A DNA stretch of 64,000 bases from Cerrena zonata (taxonomy: Eukaryota > Basidiomycota > Agaricomycetes > Polyporales > Cerrenaceae): assembly GCA_038087015.1 (NCBI GenBank), contig JASBNA010000108.1:18671-82670 (forward strand), given 5' to 3'. Both the position numbers and the translations under genes were made by a program. How positions within the stretch are numbered: the stretch's first letter is position 1; every line of letters starts with the position of its first letter. Below, in pieces: positions 25,901 through 37,874 of the stretch. The notes below the pieces were generated by a model. It ran no database searches. It was not told the DNA's origin and saw only the letters and a program-made list of their open reading frames with translations.

Positions 25901-27720
25901 GGATAAGGGATATCACCTTAGTCTATTGGATATCATACACCCAGAAATGACATTGAATGTATCTGTAGTTGACGCTTTCAAGTGAAATGGTCGAGATACT
26001 GTAGATTGTCACCGTCTGGCTCACAGTCTTCTCGATGACGACGATCAAAGTGTAGCCCGGCCCGCAAGGCCCGTGATCGAGTGAGTGTATTTTCGTCGAG
26101 ATCTCTGCTTCCCTCCCTCCTCCTGCTATCATCATCGAATTGTGGTCTTTTGAAGACGAATACACTACCTGGTATACCAACTCAGCACTCAGAACTAGTA
26201 CTCATCACTCATCACTGTCACAAACGCTTCCAAGTCGATGTCAACTTTCATCTGATTCTTTGCCAATAGCCGCACCTAACAACCCTCACAACTGACGTCC
26301 CTGAGGCCCCGTGCTCGAAGCGTTGAATAGTGCTCGTTGATGAATGCCCGTCCGATGCCAGTCTCAATCTCATTAAACAGGCCGTGAGGCATTCTTAGCA
26401 ATCGGTATCTTTTTCTAACCCATAAGCACCCAAAGGTCGCTCTGCAAGGGATCCTGGAGTGGATAGTGCATGTTTGGATAGCCAACGGAGACTATTGTCT
26501 GAAGAGATACTAGAATCTCTGCGAGAGTGCTTCCGTACGTTGAATCACCGAGGCGTTTTCCCTGGCTCTGAAAGGAATGGTGAGTTTTTCTCATACACAT
26601 TGAAAGTATAGCTCCGTACCTCATTCAATGTGCGCGAAGCCATGAACGAGAACTGACATTTTCTTCCGATAGGCCTCAAAGCACACTCCATATTTCCAAT
26701 ACTCTTGACACCTTTGACGTTTACGAATATGAACCCACGACTGTCGATCGAATGCTCACTTACCCATCAACCTTCGAGCTCTATTTACGAAGGGGGTGAT
26801 CATCATTCTTAGCCTACTGCGAAGACAGACTATGATTTACAGTGAGTAACTCGCCTTCTGTTGTCTCTACTGGCTGACGTAAGGACTACGCTTACCTCAG
26901 TTTCCTTTGAACGATCATCACCAGAACTAGCTGCCCAAGCTTTAGAGACTACGCCTCGTTTTAACAGCTCGATCTGTTATATATGAATAAACGACTCTTG
27001 GCTCCGGTGAGGTTCAAACCGCTGAAATATCGCTAGTGATACCTCTTTAAACAGGATATTCTAGGACGCAACTTAGGGAGTAGATATACCAAATCCACTG
27101 GATACTTGACAGCTCGATTCGCTTACGACTTACGGGATGACGTGGACAACTGCATTTATACACTCTCGCCTTTTCGTTATGATTTCATCACCCTAAACTC
27201 GTTCTACCACATGGGCTCAGCCGAACGGCTCTCTGTCACATCCCCGACGATATCTTGCTTTGATTCCTACGCTCCGCTCCCTCGAACCACCGGCGGGAAT
27301 ACAAGTCACCGAATAACAATAGCTTCTCTTGATCATTCGTCGACGTGGTATCTGGGTGTGCATGATGAGACGGTCGAGGATAGCAGAACTTATACCTATG
27401 ATGACTCTTTACTTGCTCGAAACGCTCTAGAGTGTGTACACGGAAAGGCCATAAATGGATGGTAGAAGCCCTCAATGGAAAGGTTCGTGTCAGCTGAGGA
27501 TCCGGAGCCACCTAACGGGGTATGTTAGCTATTGACGAAGACCCAACCGTAGTCTCCCTTGGGCGGTACCCTCTGAAACGACGACATGAGCGGCCATACA
27601 CATGTGCGTTACATTCAGTACGAACGCTCTACATGCGCCAAGTGAATCTTTTCCACTGATGAACTTGATGCTCCATAGTCCATCGCTACTGATACACGAT
27701 GTGTGAGTATATAGTTATCA
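25900..27720. other. Intergenic, nothing recognised
   Basis: Short frames at 26.1, 26.3-26.6 and 27.1-27.5 kb (the longest 119 codons) show no motif, no paralogue and no clear splice partners. The upstream edge of the right duplication arm begins near 27,730. Confidence 0.4.
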
Positions 27721-28005
27721 TGCAGAGCAATACACCTATTCTCGCAGACCGCTGTATCACTTGAGACCTGGGATGAGAAGCTTGACAAAGGCATGTTCGC
27801 ACACAGATTACACGTGAACTGTTGGCAGTTTCCACGACGTCTTCTTATCTTTCGAATGACACTTCGAATCGATATAGTTGCACACGGGCTGCACATAACT
27901 AGCCGCGCAAACATACCTATCCTCTCTTCTCTGCCCCCTTTCTCTTCAGTATCTCCCCCATCACCTCAATTATCACAAAAATACTCGGAATTTCGTTTTG
28001 CAATA

Positions 28006-31000
28006 ATGGCCCGGAACGTTCATCTTATAGGTAGGTCTTATATACACTGTCGGGATAGACATTGACTGATATCAACCACAGTACGCAGCGCAAGAAATAC
28101 TGAATGGTCTGGCGGCGGTTGCTACCCCGCTCATACACCTCCTAAACTGTATATCACACTCAAAGTCAACGAACGCAGAGATAAGACAGAGACGAAGGAT
28201 GAAGCAGATCCGCAATGGAATACGGAATTCACATTGTATGTTATCGCTTTCTTGTCACGCTCGCGTGAATCTCACAAGAATATCATAGCCCTGCGCTCGA
28301 GGACGAGCATGTCATCCGGTTTCGTCTGAAAGCTGTGGCGATGTTATGCAGAGATCGGATTATCGGCGAAATCGAGTGCACAGTTGCGGATCTCCTGACG
28401 CCAGATAGTCCAAGTACGTTTTTATCTATCGGACACTTGGGTGACCTAGCTTACGCATCCACTTCCAATCCTAGAGGAGCTGCAGATATTCGGAGTCGAT
28501 GACGAGGCGAAATCATCTACTGGCACGATTGTAGTCGACGTAGAGGCAATCAGTGTCGACGATGCAGCGAAACGTCTCGTCGAGGACGCCCAAGCCATGG
28601 ATAACATTGCTCATAAAGTGAACGAGCTCAAAGAGAGGCTGCAAACGTTGAAACTCGTTGTCAGTGTAATCGATCAAGTAGCCAAGGTAGAGTAGTTCGA
28701 TTAGCTGTGGTTATATAATTTGCTAACACCGCTACAAAACAGTTAAACTCGAAGGTCGAGTTGGCTTGGCATATTTGTTCAGCACTATACAAAGTGGGTT
28801 CCTATTTTCCGGCGGTGAAATGATGGGTCTCTCTTACTAAATGTAATCTGCTAGGTAGTCAATGACCAGTGCTCGACGGACCAGAAGGTCATCAGTCTGA
28901 TCAACACCATGATTTGTACCCTCGATTTCGCTCAAGATTCCCGGAAACTCAATGAATACGTCATTTCTCTCGAAACCACGATCACCAATCTCGTTACTCA
29001 GGTGGCAGAATGCGCAATCTTTGTGCGCGAGTACTTTCGACCTAGCTTCTTAGGTATGTATTACAGCTTCCCTTTCTTGCCGTAATGCGATGCTGACAGT
29101 TAAATCAGCACGATTAGCAGGTCAGCTCCTGATCGATTCCAACAAGAAGAGCGATGACCTTGTCATGAAACTTACCAGTCTCCGAGCCGATTTGGAGTCT
29201 AAGATTCCGCTGCATGTCGGTACAAAGATGCTCGAGGGACAAGTCGAAGCTAAGCTAGTCAGTGCAAAAATCTTCATGGATGTATCCCAACTCCGTGAGT
29301 TCATCATAGTCACGATGGGATAGTAGGTCACGACTAATATTATATGTGGTATAGGTGAATCTGACGCCTTGAGAGAGCTGAAACCAACTCACATGAATGT
29401 TGGCACTCGGCCTCTGTGTCTACGTGGTACACGAGAGATCGCGTTGGAGAAAATCATGAACTGGATTCTCGATATCGACAATATTGAGCAAAACGTTCTG
29501 TGGATATATGGTCTCGCTGGATCTGGGAAGAGCACGATTGCAAGAACCATTGCAGCACGACTCGATGGGCTGGGTCGTAGAGGCGGCTTTCTCTTCTTCG
29601 AACGAGGAAAGACAAACCCGGATGCTGTGGTACAGACACTCGCCGTACAGCTCGCCAACTCCGATCCTCTGCTGAGGTTTGCTATATGCGAGGCAATCGA
29701 AGAGAATCGTAATATCACCACTGCCAGCCTTGAAGACCAATTTGACAGCCTCCTTCGTGGTCCCCTCACCAAGGCTGCTCGGTCTCTCCATGGCCCAATC
29801 GTTGTGGTTCTCGATGCTCTGGACGAATATGGAGACACAGCTTCTCGGAAATCTCTCCTTAAGCTTCTCTCAAATGAACTCCCGAAGTTCCCTAGCAATT
29901 TCCGATTTCTCCTTACGAGCCGACCCGAGTCGAGCATTTTTGAACTATTCTCCAAGAACTTGAAGATCAGGTCAATGTCCTTGAAAGACATGGAGGATGC
30001 AGCCCCAGCTATCCGAGTCTACTTGTCAGCCGAGTTAATGGGCATTCTTGGATCGGATGCTATCTTAAACGCTTCGACCAGACCAGACTTTGATTCAAGG
30101 TGGAAAGAGACAAATCTAGACCAACTCGTGAAGATGTCAGAAGGGCTTTTTATCTGGGCATCAACGTTGATAGGCTTCCTTATGGGTGTTACCAACCCCG
30201 CAAATCAACTTGAACGTATCCTCTCCTCCAAAACCACCAAGTATATTCAAGGCTTGGATGATCTATATGCCACAGTACTAGACGCTTGTAACGATTGGGG
30301 TGAAGGGCTGGATGAAGAATTCCGATCCATCGCGGGCACTATTCTATTTTGCCACCAGCCACTCAGCGATGCTGCTATTGATGAACTGCTTAACCTTCCA
30401 GACCATAAATCGTGTAAAACCCTATTCAAGAGACTCCGCTGCCTTTTCGATTATGAACCTGGAAAGCCTATTCGCCCACTTCATGCATCCTTCCGTGACT
30501 ACCTCGTAGATGAGAAGCGCAGCATAGGAAAATCTTGGTCTCTTGCTGGCTTTGATATACATCACTATCTGTTGGAGTGCTGCTTCCGTGTTATGTCGAA
30601 GCAGCTCCGTTTCAATATCTGCGACTTCGAGGCATCAACGCAGAAATACTCCGATCTTGAGGAGCGAATTGAGAAGAACATATCCTCATCCTTGAAATAT
30701 GCTTCAGGCCACTGGGTAGAGCATCTGGACAAGGTCAAAACCTTCCCTGCTGATACTCAAAGAGCCCTAGAGTTATTTTCCAACCAACAAATCTTCTTCT
30801 GGTTGGAAGTAGTATCTCTATGCTATAGCTGGAAGTATCAAATCCTTGATAGATGTTGTTACACTGTTAGAAGATTTCTACAAGTAAGTTGTCTCTATAA
30901 CATATGTTTTAATTTTAATTTAACCCATATTCAAAGGATAAAAAAGATGCAAAAAGGCTTTCAAACCTGTGGTACAGTGTTCTAACCTTCTGGTATCAAT

Positions 31001-32391
31001 ATTGTAAGGTCTTCAATGTCTACACTCCCCACCTCTATGTGTCAGGTTTCACATATCCAGGGGATTCAGATCTCATATCAACATATGCTTCACTATTTAC
31101 TACTGCCAAGGTCATTGCACATCAAGATGTTATGCAGATCTCAGAAGAGGATGCATTTGGGTATGCTGCTCAATATGGTCATTCTGAGAAAAACACTTGC
31201 ATTTCATTCTCACCAGATGGGACTAAATTCCTGGTCTCATCATTGGATGGTGCTGTTCATGTCCGTAACTCATTTGACTATACCATGGTTAAAGAATACT
31301 GGCCACTAAATTATACATCCTCTGTGGATTATGCAATATTTAGCACTAATAGCAAGTACATCTATTCTGCACTTGGAGATGGGACTATTCACTCATCATC
31401 TGGGGCAATCTTGTACCAGCCAAAAGTTGATATGGGGAGAGTACATAGCATGACTGTACTTGCATCATCCTCAGATGAACATATTGCTGTGCTATATGCT
31501 AAAGGGGCCTTAGTGGTTTCTTCAGATGGTGTCCTCATTCAGAAACCATATATGTTTGATTCAGGCCCCTTTTATTGTGGCTCTATCTCTAGACAGGGGC
31601 TACTTGCTCTTAGCTTTGGGAAGAGATCATCAGAGATATTCTTTTTCAACCTAAGGACAGAAATCTCAGTTATCTCATGGCAAACCTCATACAAAAGGGT
31701 GGAGAATTTTATATTCAGTCCAGATGGAGACAAGATTGCTTTATTTATCTATCAACCTCACTATGATGATAGGATTGATCTCTGGAATGTTGATACCAAA
31801 GAATGTCTCCAACAGCTTTCATTCTGTGGGACTAATGCCACAGGTGCTAGTTTTTCCAAAACTTGTTTAACCATCTCTCCCAATTCCAGTCTCTTGGCTC
31901 TGACCTACCCCTCAATTAGTAAAGAGGATTCAACTATATGGATCTGGAGCTTAGAAACAGGGGCTCTGTTGCATCACATGTTGTATACTGACAAGATAAA
32001 TTCCTTTGCCTTTTCACTGAATAATCACAATCTGGTTGCAGTGTCTGATAACTTTGTTGAGATGATAGATCTCTCTGTCATCATACCAGCAATGAGTAAT
32101 GTCTACCACAACCCCCTGCAGTTGCAGAGTACTATGCAGTATTTGACTAGACACTCATTGAAATGGAGGATGGTGAAAGAAAGAAAAAAATATTATATCC
32201 AAGGTCCCAACCAGGAAATGATATTACATATCCCTTCTACCATATGGAAACATACATCTTCACTAGAGTGCAACTATGCAATCCCTCCCAGAAAATGGAG
32301 ATTGGACTTTGGAGTAAGAGAGTTTTTTCATGGGGAGGATTGGACCAAAGGTTATAACCCAGATTGGTTAACCAACTCTGATGTGTTGTAA
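28006..32391 (+). CDS. C2-NACHT-WD40 protein (NLR-3)
   Basis: Complete paralogue of NLR-2. Exon 1 is 28,006-28,030 (MARNVHLI) and the intron ends at 28,081. Exon 2 gives the C2-like domain (PKLYITLKVN, DPQWNTEF); the following exons complete it (RFRLKAVAML) and encode helical linkers (QCSTDQKVISL, TLDFAQD, RPSFLG). The NACHT exon (about 29,355-30,882) has Walker A GLAGSGKST near 29,515, Walker B VVVLDALDEYG near 29,805, and LLTSRPESS. An AT-rich intron ends near 30,938. The propeller exon runs from DKKDAKRLSNL through FSPDGTKFLVSSLDGAVHVR and FSPDGDKIALF to the stop at 32,391. All joins are in frame, so the gene looks functional. It probably acts as an oligomerising sensor ATPase. What the propeller recognises is unknown. 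Confidence 0.9.
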
Positions 32392-32840
32392 TCTCAGAAG
32401 GATACCATATATCTCCAGATTCATTGTTCTCATGTAGGATAGTATGAGATCCTGATATGATTTTCTTGTATTTGTACTTGACATGATATGATTGTTCAAT
32501 ATTAGCTGAAATTTGTCTTCCAACTAGTTTATTGCTGGTGAGAATAGCTCATATAAGAAGAGGACACATTGGGTGATAATGCTACCCTTGCAAAATAAAT
32601 AAATATAACTGTTGAAATATCACATTTAGCAAACCTGAATTTCAGCTCAAATAGCCTAGTACTCCTCCAAATATTGTCAGCAACCTTGATTCTTATCCTT
32701 TCCACAAACTCAATAGTGATAAATTGATATGGCTCATTTATGAATCAACCCAAGGACCATAGGAGACAACTTGAAACACTTATTATCCAAATTCTAGACA
32801 AAAATATATGAGCCATTGTATAAATAATCATAGATTGGCA
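30670..32840. other. CpG-depleted segment over the NLR-3 propeller and 3' flank
   Basis: One CpG (near 31,263) was counted in 31,021-31,620. Upstream, 30,481-30,660 alone holds about ten. CpG reappears abruptly at about 32,844 (GGATCGAATAGGACGAG). The left border lies within the codons for DLEERIEKN, about 20 codons from the equivalent switch in NLR-2. The reading frame is intact inside the depleted part. Confidence 0.85.
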
Positions 32841-33399
32841 GGATCGAATAGGACGAGAGGGCAAGATAGCGGGATGATAGATCGATGCATGAGAAGACAG
32901 ATGTGAGATCATTGAGGATGGAGGAGAGACGAAGATCCTTGCCAGAGTGAATTCCGTAGCATAGGAGAGAGTTCACTATCATCGTTATCCTCTATATTCA
33001 AGCAATGTTCTCTTGTGACGGGGAGTGATAACGGCTGCTCTGTAGCAAAAGGACACATAGAACAAAAGTTGACTCTTAAAGTCGCACCGTATTTCATAGA
33101 CGACAACTCTATCCAGGTTGATAATGCAAAGCTGTTATGAGTTCCGAGTCGTGCTCCTCGAGAATGTGACTAAACCAATAGAGTCTGTGGAAGAGACATT
33201 GATTTCCCGAGGATGTTGTGATCGTCGTTGACCTCTGAACACGATGGGAATTCATCCGTGATTCATGTGCTTTTCAATCGCGCCACCCTATGAGAGGGCC
33301 GACCAACTTCAACAGAAAAAATCACATAAATGAGGATACCCGTACGTCCGTATGGTTCCGTAAAGTCAAGACGATGCCGGCTCCCCACTCTACAGCACC

Positions 33400-35210
33400 T
33401 AGTATGTTGATATCTTGAGCAACGGACACACGATATAATCACCCTATATGAGGTAGAGGCAGCCGACGTGCCGAAGCCCTAAAAGCTGGCAGATTTGTAG
33501 TAATCCGTCACAGTTTACGGCTGATAACGTTAATTATGGATGGGTGAGAGCAACGGGTATTGGTGAGAAGCCGCAATGACACGGACCTACCACGAAGTTC
33601 CGAAGAAAGGATTACTTCCGATCCTCATATACCGGTGGTAGCTATGATAACAGGAGTAGGGAGGCGGCCTTCCGCCAGGGTAAAGTGTTCCAGTGGACGG
33701 ACGTTTAGAGGGCCGACATGGACTGGAGACTAATGACATCGTCGGAGGATGCGGCCAGCAGCCGATACGATCAAATATCTCATTGAGAGTCTTAAACAAA
33801 GAGGGACTAAGAATGGGGCATGATGCGTCGAAAGTCAGTAGTCAAGTCTCAACGCATACCATACGAATCCCTTGGATCGTCGACATGCTTCCAGCAGAAC
33901 ACAAAACACAAACTTCTTTCGCCTCCACGGTAGTCCAAGTTGGCCAGTCCTCGAAATTGAAGACAATCATCAGAGTGACTATCAAAACACATGTGTGACG
34001 TGGTGTGTGATGGGAAGTCTGAATATACCCATCCTCGAGGACGCAAAGTGAGACATCATCTGGTAAGGGTAAAGATGCCGGCCAGCTGCGTGGATGTTCT
34101 GTGGGAAGAGGGTATGGGCAGATACTTCGAGTAGAGCTTCTAACCTGGGTCTCGTAGCAGTGTCGAACGAGCTAGAGATATATTTCATGCAAATACTTAC
34201 ATTTGACGACACATCCCAGCCTACATTTAGTAATAAAACAATAAAAACAGACGTGCCAGACTTCGGACCATCTACACTCGAGAATAAAGGACCTACGTGA
34301 GGTGGTCTCTCAGGGTCCATAAGAGGTGAATAGAGCCTATCCAAAGATTCCATTCTGTCTTCAGAAACAAGAATCTTAGCTAATAAAGGACCAAAAGATC
34401 TTATTGTGTTTTTGTATGCCATGAGCACCAAAAACAAGGTGTGATGAGGACTTGCTCGATGTCCGTATGCTCGATGTGGCAATGCGGCAATGTATATGTG
34501 CAGGTACACGATGAGGAATAACACCTAGATAGCATAAGAAATGAACAAAGAGACTATACAGCCCCTTCCTGCTTCTTCAGACCTATCATCTCTAGGTGAT
34601 TCAAGATCCTAGCAAACGAATTAGCTCATTCAGAGGGAACGACATACCTCATGGTGTATTCCGATTGCAACTGACTCATGCTCACTCGAATCGTTCTCGG
34701 TGCACGGCATCCTTCTATGTCGACGATAACGATTATAGCTAGTATCCGTTTCTGCACGACAATACCAACATGAGCCGAGTTGGTTCGGTAATTGGGAGTC
34801 GAATCGAGTTGGGTGCGCCTGTAAGATGAGGCCGATAGGGAGGAGAGGAGAGACTGGGCGACATCATTGTATGAGTCTACCCATCGTTTAGAGCAAAAGA
34901 ACATACCTCATATATCATAATCCCTCTCGTGTCGCCGAATCTTTCTCGATGACCAGTGTTCTTCTACGCTGTAGCTGTTGTAGTCGACGACGGGTTTTCA
35001 AGTTGGGAAGTTGGTTTGGAGGTCGATTCTACGATGAAACTAGGACAAGACGAGCACGAACGGAGTCTCCTGACGATCGTTGTTGAGAGGAAATGATATG
35101 CATTGAGAGGTACAGAATCGAGAGATCGGTTGAGAAGTTGGACGTTGGACCGGGGGATGCAAGTGAGATGAGGAATGGGAATGGGTGAATGGAATGCAGA
35201 CGAGAGTTGA
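33400..35210 (-). pseudogene. Decayed repeated segment downstream of NLR-3
   Basis: Minus-strand fragments include AASSDDVISL near 33,745, a 180-codon open stretch at 33,982-34,524 (FLIVYLHIY, LMAYKNT, LFSSVDG) and SQLQSEYTMRYVVPS near 34,640-34,690. They correspond to 4.9-7.6 kb in the left arm and to 24.6-25.9 kb. The ASSDDV motif links part of it to the F-box-like gene at 48.6-49.7 kb. Frames are interrupted between the fragments. I infer a dead gene of that family plus upstream sequence; the 180-codon stretch may be a chance survivor. Confidence 0.5.
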
Positions 35211-35319
35211 TGCTTCGATCAACGGCATCACGGTCCGAGCGCATGGTGCTTGAATCGGACCCGATGCCAGCTACATCATCCTTGTCATTGTCTCCTAGGT
35301 ACCAGAACGGGGTCCTCCC

Positions 35320-37507
35320 ATGTCGTCAGAAACATATAGAACTACACAGGGATCAACATTCAATGATACGCGCGCCGAACCATATGAGAGACCGCTATGG
35401 GCACTCGCATTTGCCATTCGAGAAGCGATCTTCTCTTACCCACAGGACACAACACGCAAAGAGTGGTGCGAATGGTTGGTAGCACTGTACCGCAATATGG
35501 TACGTGGGGACCACTGCAAAGGTTGAGGTTTGCCAACATTGACATTCCTTCTCGAGCAGATACACAAAGTGAAACAGTTTGACAAGATGCAGCTGCGCTC
35601 AAGGATCCCGGTTGTTGCGCATGCGCTCTACGTATTCCATGCTCGCTATAGGAAGGGTGACCCAGTTACCAACCTTTTAGACATCCTGGAGGTCAGGAAT
35701 GACTGGGAAGATGCGAAGCTGATCTATGACGACTTGGAAGCGGTGACAGAAAACGGAGCAGTCCAATTCTTTACCCCGGACTGGCGAACGGCACTTCGTG
35801 AGTAGAATGGTATTCCGAAAGATGATACACCTGATAAATTAATATTCATATTCCAGTCGCGCAGTGGAATACCGAACGGCAAGAACAGGGACTACCGCTT
35901 CTGGCACTAGATCGCACAGAGTATGAAGGTAGACTCCCGTTACAGGCGGCGATCCCGGCGAAGGATGCACAAGGTAAGGTTAAATGGTGTTGTGCGAGAA
36001 GTGAATTCTGACCAGATCCATGCCTGCACTCGGAATGAAGCATGGCCGATCGTCGATGGACGAGGGACTAGCGAGACCGAGATGTCCAAACAAAGCTGGA
36101 ACATTTGATCCCTCGCAATGGAGCAATTCGCTACAAACCGATGCGAGGGATAAAGCCGCTGCAGAGGTGGTGGATCTACCACAAAGTCGTGGATGTGAAA
36201 ACGAGAGGTCGATATCGGCCGCACAAGACAGCGAAGCGAATGCGAAAGAGGATGAGCCACCGCTCAAGCGAGTCAGAATAGGAAGTCGGGTCACAACTAG
36301 ATCGCCAGCAATTACACCGGACGAGACAGCAAAGTCTGGTGGCTCAAGGGATCATCCGGGGAAGAACGTAAATGACAATGAGCAGGGTTCATACGGCGAG
36401 GACGGAACTGGTGCCAAAAGGGTTATTCCACCACATGCTGGGCAAAAGCGACAGGGCAGAAAGATGAAGGAGGTCAAGAGTAAAGCGATGATCGAAGAGG
36501 AGCCTGATGAGCAAGGCGAGTCAGGTCCGTCCGAGCCAAGTCATCGCACGCCACATGTGAAGGGACGCAAAGGTAAGCAACTAGAGGTGGCGGTTGCACT
36601 GTCGCGGGCTCCAGGTATGTACTTAATCGCTGTGTCAAGGAAGGGATTGAGACCATCGTCGTGTAGCCAAACGCCTGTCAAATATAAGGATAACAGTGAA
36701 CGACAGTGAGGAGAAGGACACAAATGGTAAGTCGTTGGTAAAATGCGGTCCTAGAGCCACTAAGCCAGGTTATAGATGCCAACACTCCGATTGACATATA
36801 TAAGGATGATGATGAGCGACCTATCGGGACATGTGGTCCTCATGTAATGACATTGGGGAAGAATAGGGCGGATACACAACCCAATTGCGTTGTGGGCAAG
36901 TAGATATCACTCATATAGTGAAAGTGTCACTAACATTCATTCAAGACCAAGGCAACCTAGAGGACCCAGTCGCGAAGTTCCTCAAGGCTACCAAGTCCGT
37001 ATTATCATCGCAGGATATCACCCTACTGAATGATGAGGTATGTAAGATGCTTAATCAGTGTTGAGCGTGCAACTGAGAGACGAGCAGGTGAAACGTTACG
37101 CATCCCGACTTCGACGTGTACGGCAGGTGCGAGAGGAATGGGCGATCAAAATGGGCGATAATATCACAGCGATGACTCAGACAAACAAGATATTGCTATC
37201 TCGGTTTACCGCATTAGAGGATCGAATGCGGAGGATTGAAAACCTGCACGTTGACCCAAGTGCCACACTTACAAATGCGACGTCGCAGCTACAGGACTCG
37301 GTCCCTCTCGTGTCTGGCAAGCTACAAGGTAGTGAAAACCACGCTAAAAACCATGAATCGATGGAGGTCGACGACGAACCACGGGGTGATAGTGGCGACC
37401 AACCAGTGCGGCCCACCACCTCAATATCTGCCTTCACTTACAGACCCCGTCTTCCACCAGCAGGTACCTCCCAAAGCATTTCCTCAACATCTGTAAAGAA
37501 AGTTTGA
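35320..37507 (+). CDS. Uncharacterised basic/acidic, coiled-coil-ending protein
   Basis: The start is chosen at the ATG at 35,320 (MSSETYRTTQ). Exon 1 joins across an intron near 35,499-35,556 to IHKVKQFDKM...RSRIPVVAHALYVFHARYRKGDP, and a further exon near 35,857 gives AQWNTERQEQGLPLLALDRTEYEG. A long low-complexity hydrophilic region (36,020-36,580) is rich in Lys, Glu and Ser. The last exon, to 37,507, has a heptad-like helix (RFTALEDRMRRIENL) after REEWAIKMGDNI. I know similar lineage-specific hypothetical proteins in mushroom genomes but no function. I could not join the exon ending near 35,970 to the 36,020 frame without a stop, so either an exon is missed or the gene is damaged. A truncated duplicate of its 5' end lies at 17.43 kb. 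Confidence 0.5.
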
Positions 37508-37874
37508 GTATGACGGTAATGTATATTACTCACTATCGCCATGTTCAACTCATATAATAATGTTGGTATTTTTCCTTGGAGGGATCCATATCATCACTGC
37601 GTCAGTCTTTTCCTGTCGATACAGGCTTGCTGTAATTACGATTGCATTTGTCTTTATTAACTCATTATATACCATGGTACACCAGTCGCGTGGACGGTCC
37701 ATGATCGGCTGATCGAAGCGATGTGATTGGCTCACTGAATCCCCAGCGACCACGGTCATTTACTGTACATACTCTCATTTCATCGATCGCAAATTGTGTG
37801 TTATCACGTATATTTCCAGCAAACATTTACTCCCTCTGACTCCATCTTCATCCCGCGCAGACCTCTTTGCAGTA

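Larger units (their letters stand above)
27730..35010 (-). repeat. Right arm of inverted segmental duplication
   Basis: Inverted counterpart of 5,390-13,020. It starts with the region upstream of NLR-3 (the complement of 27,730-28,006 shares TTTGCGCGGCTAGT and AAGTGTCATTCG with 12,840-12,900), contains NLR-3 on the plus strand, and ends with the relic segment at 33.4-35.0 kb. The two CpG-depleted islands occupy equivalent positions in the arms. The arms differ by many substitutions and indels, so both have diverged for a long time. Confidence 0.75.

Noticed and set aside
33982..34524. 180-codon minus-strand frame as a complete gene
   Set aside because: Its counterpart in the left arm (6.1-6.5 kb) is interrupted by frame changes and no start-to-stop exon chain can be built, so I treat it as part of a relic.
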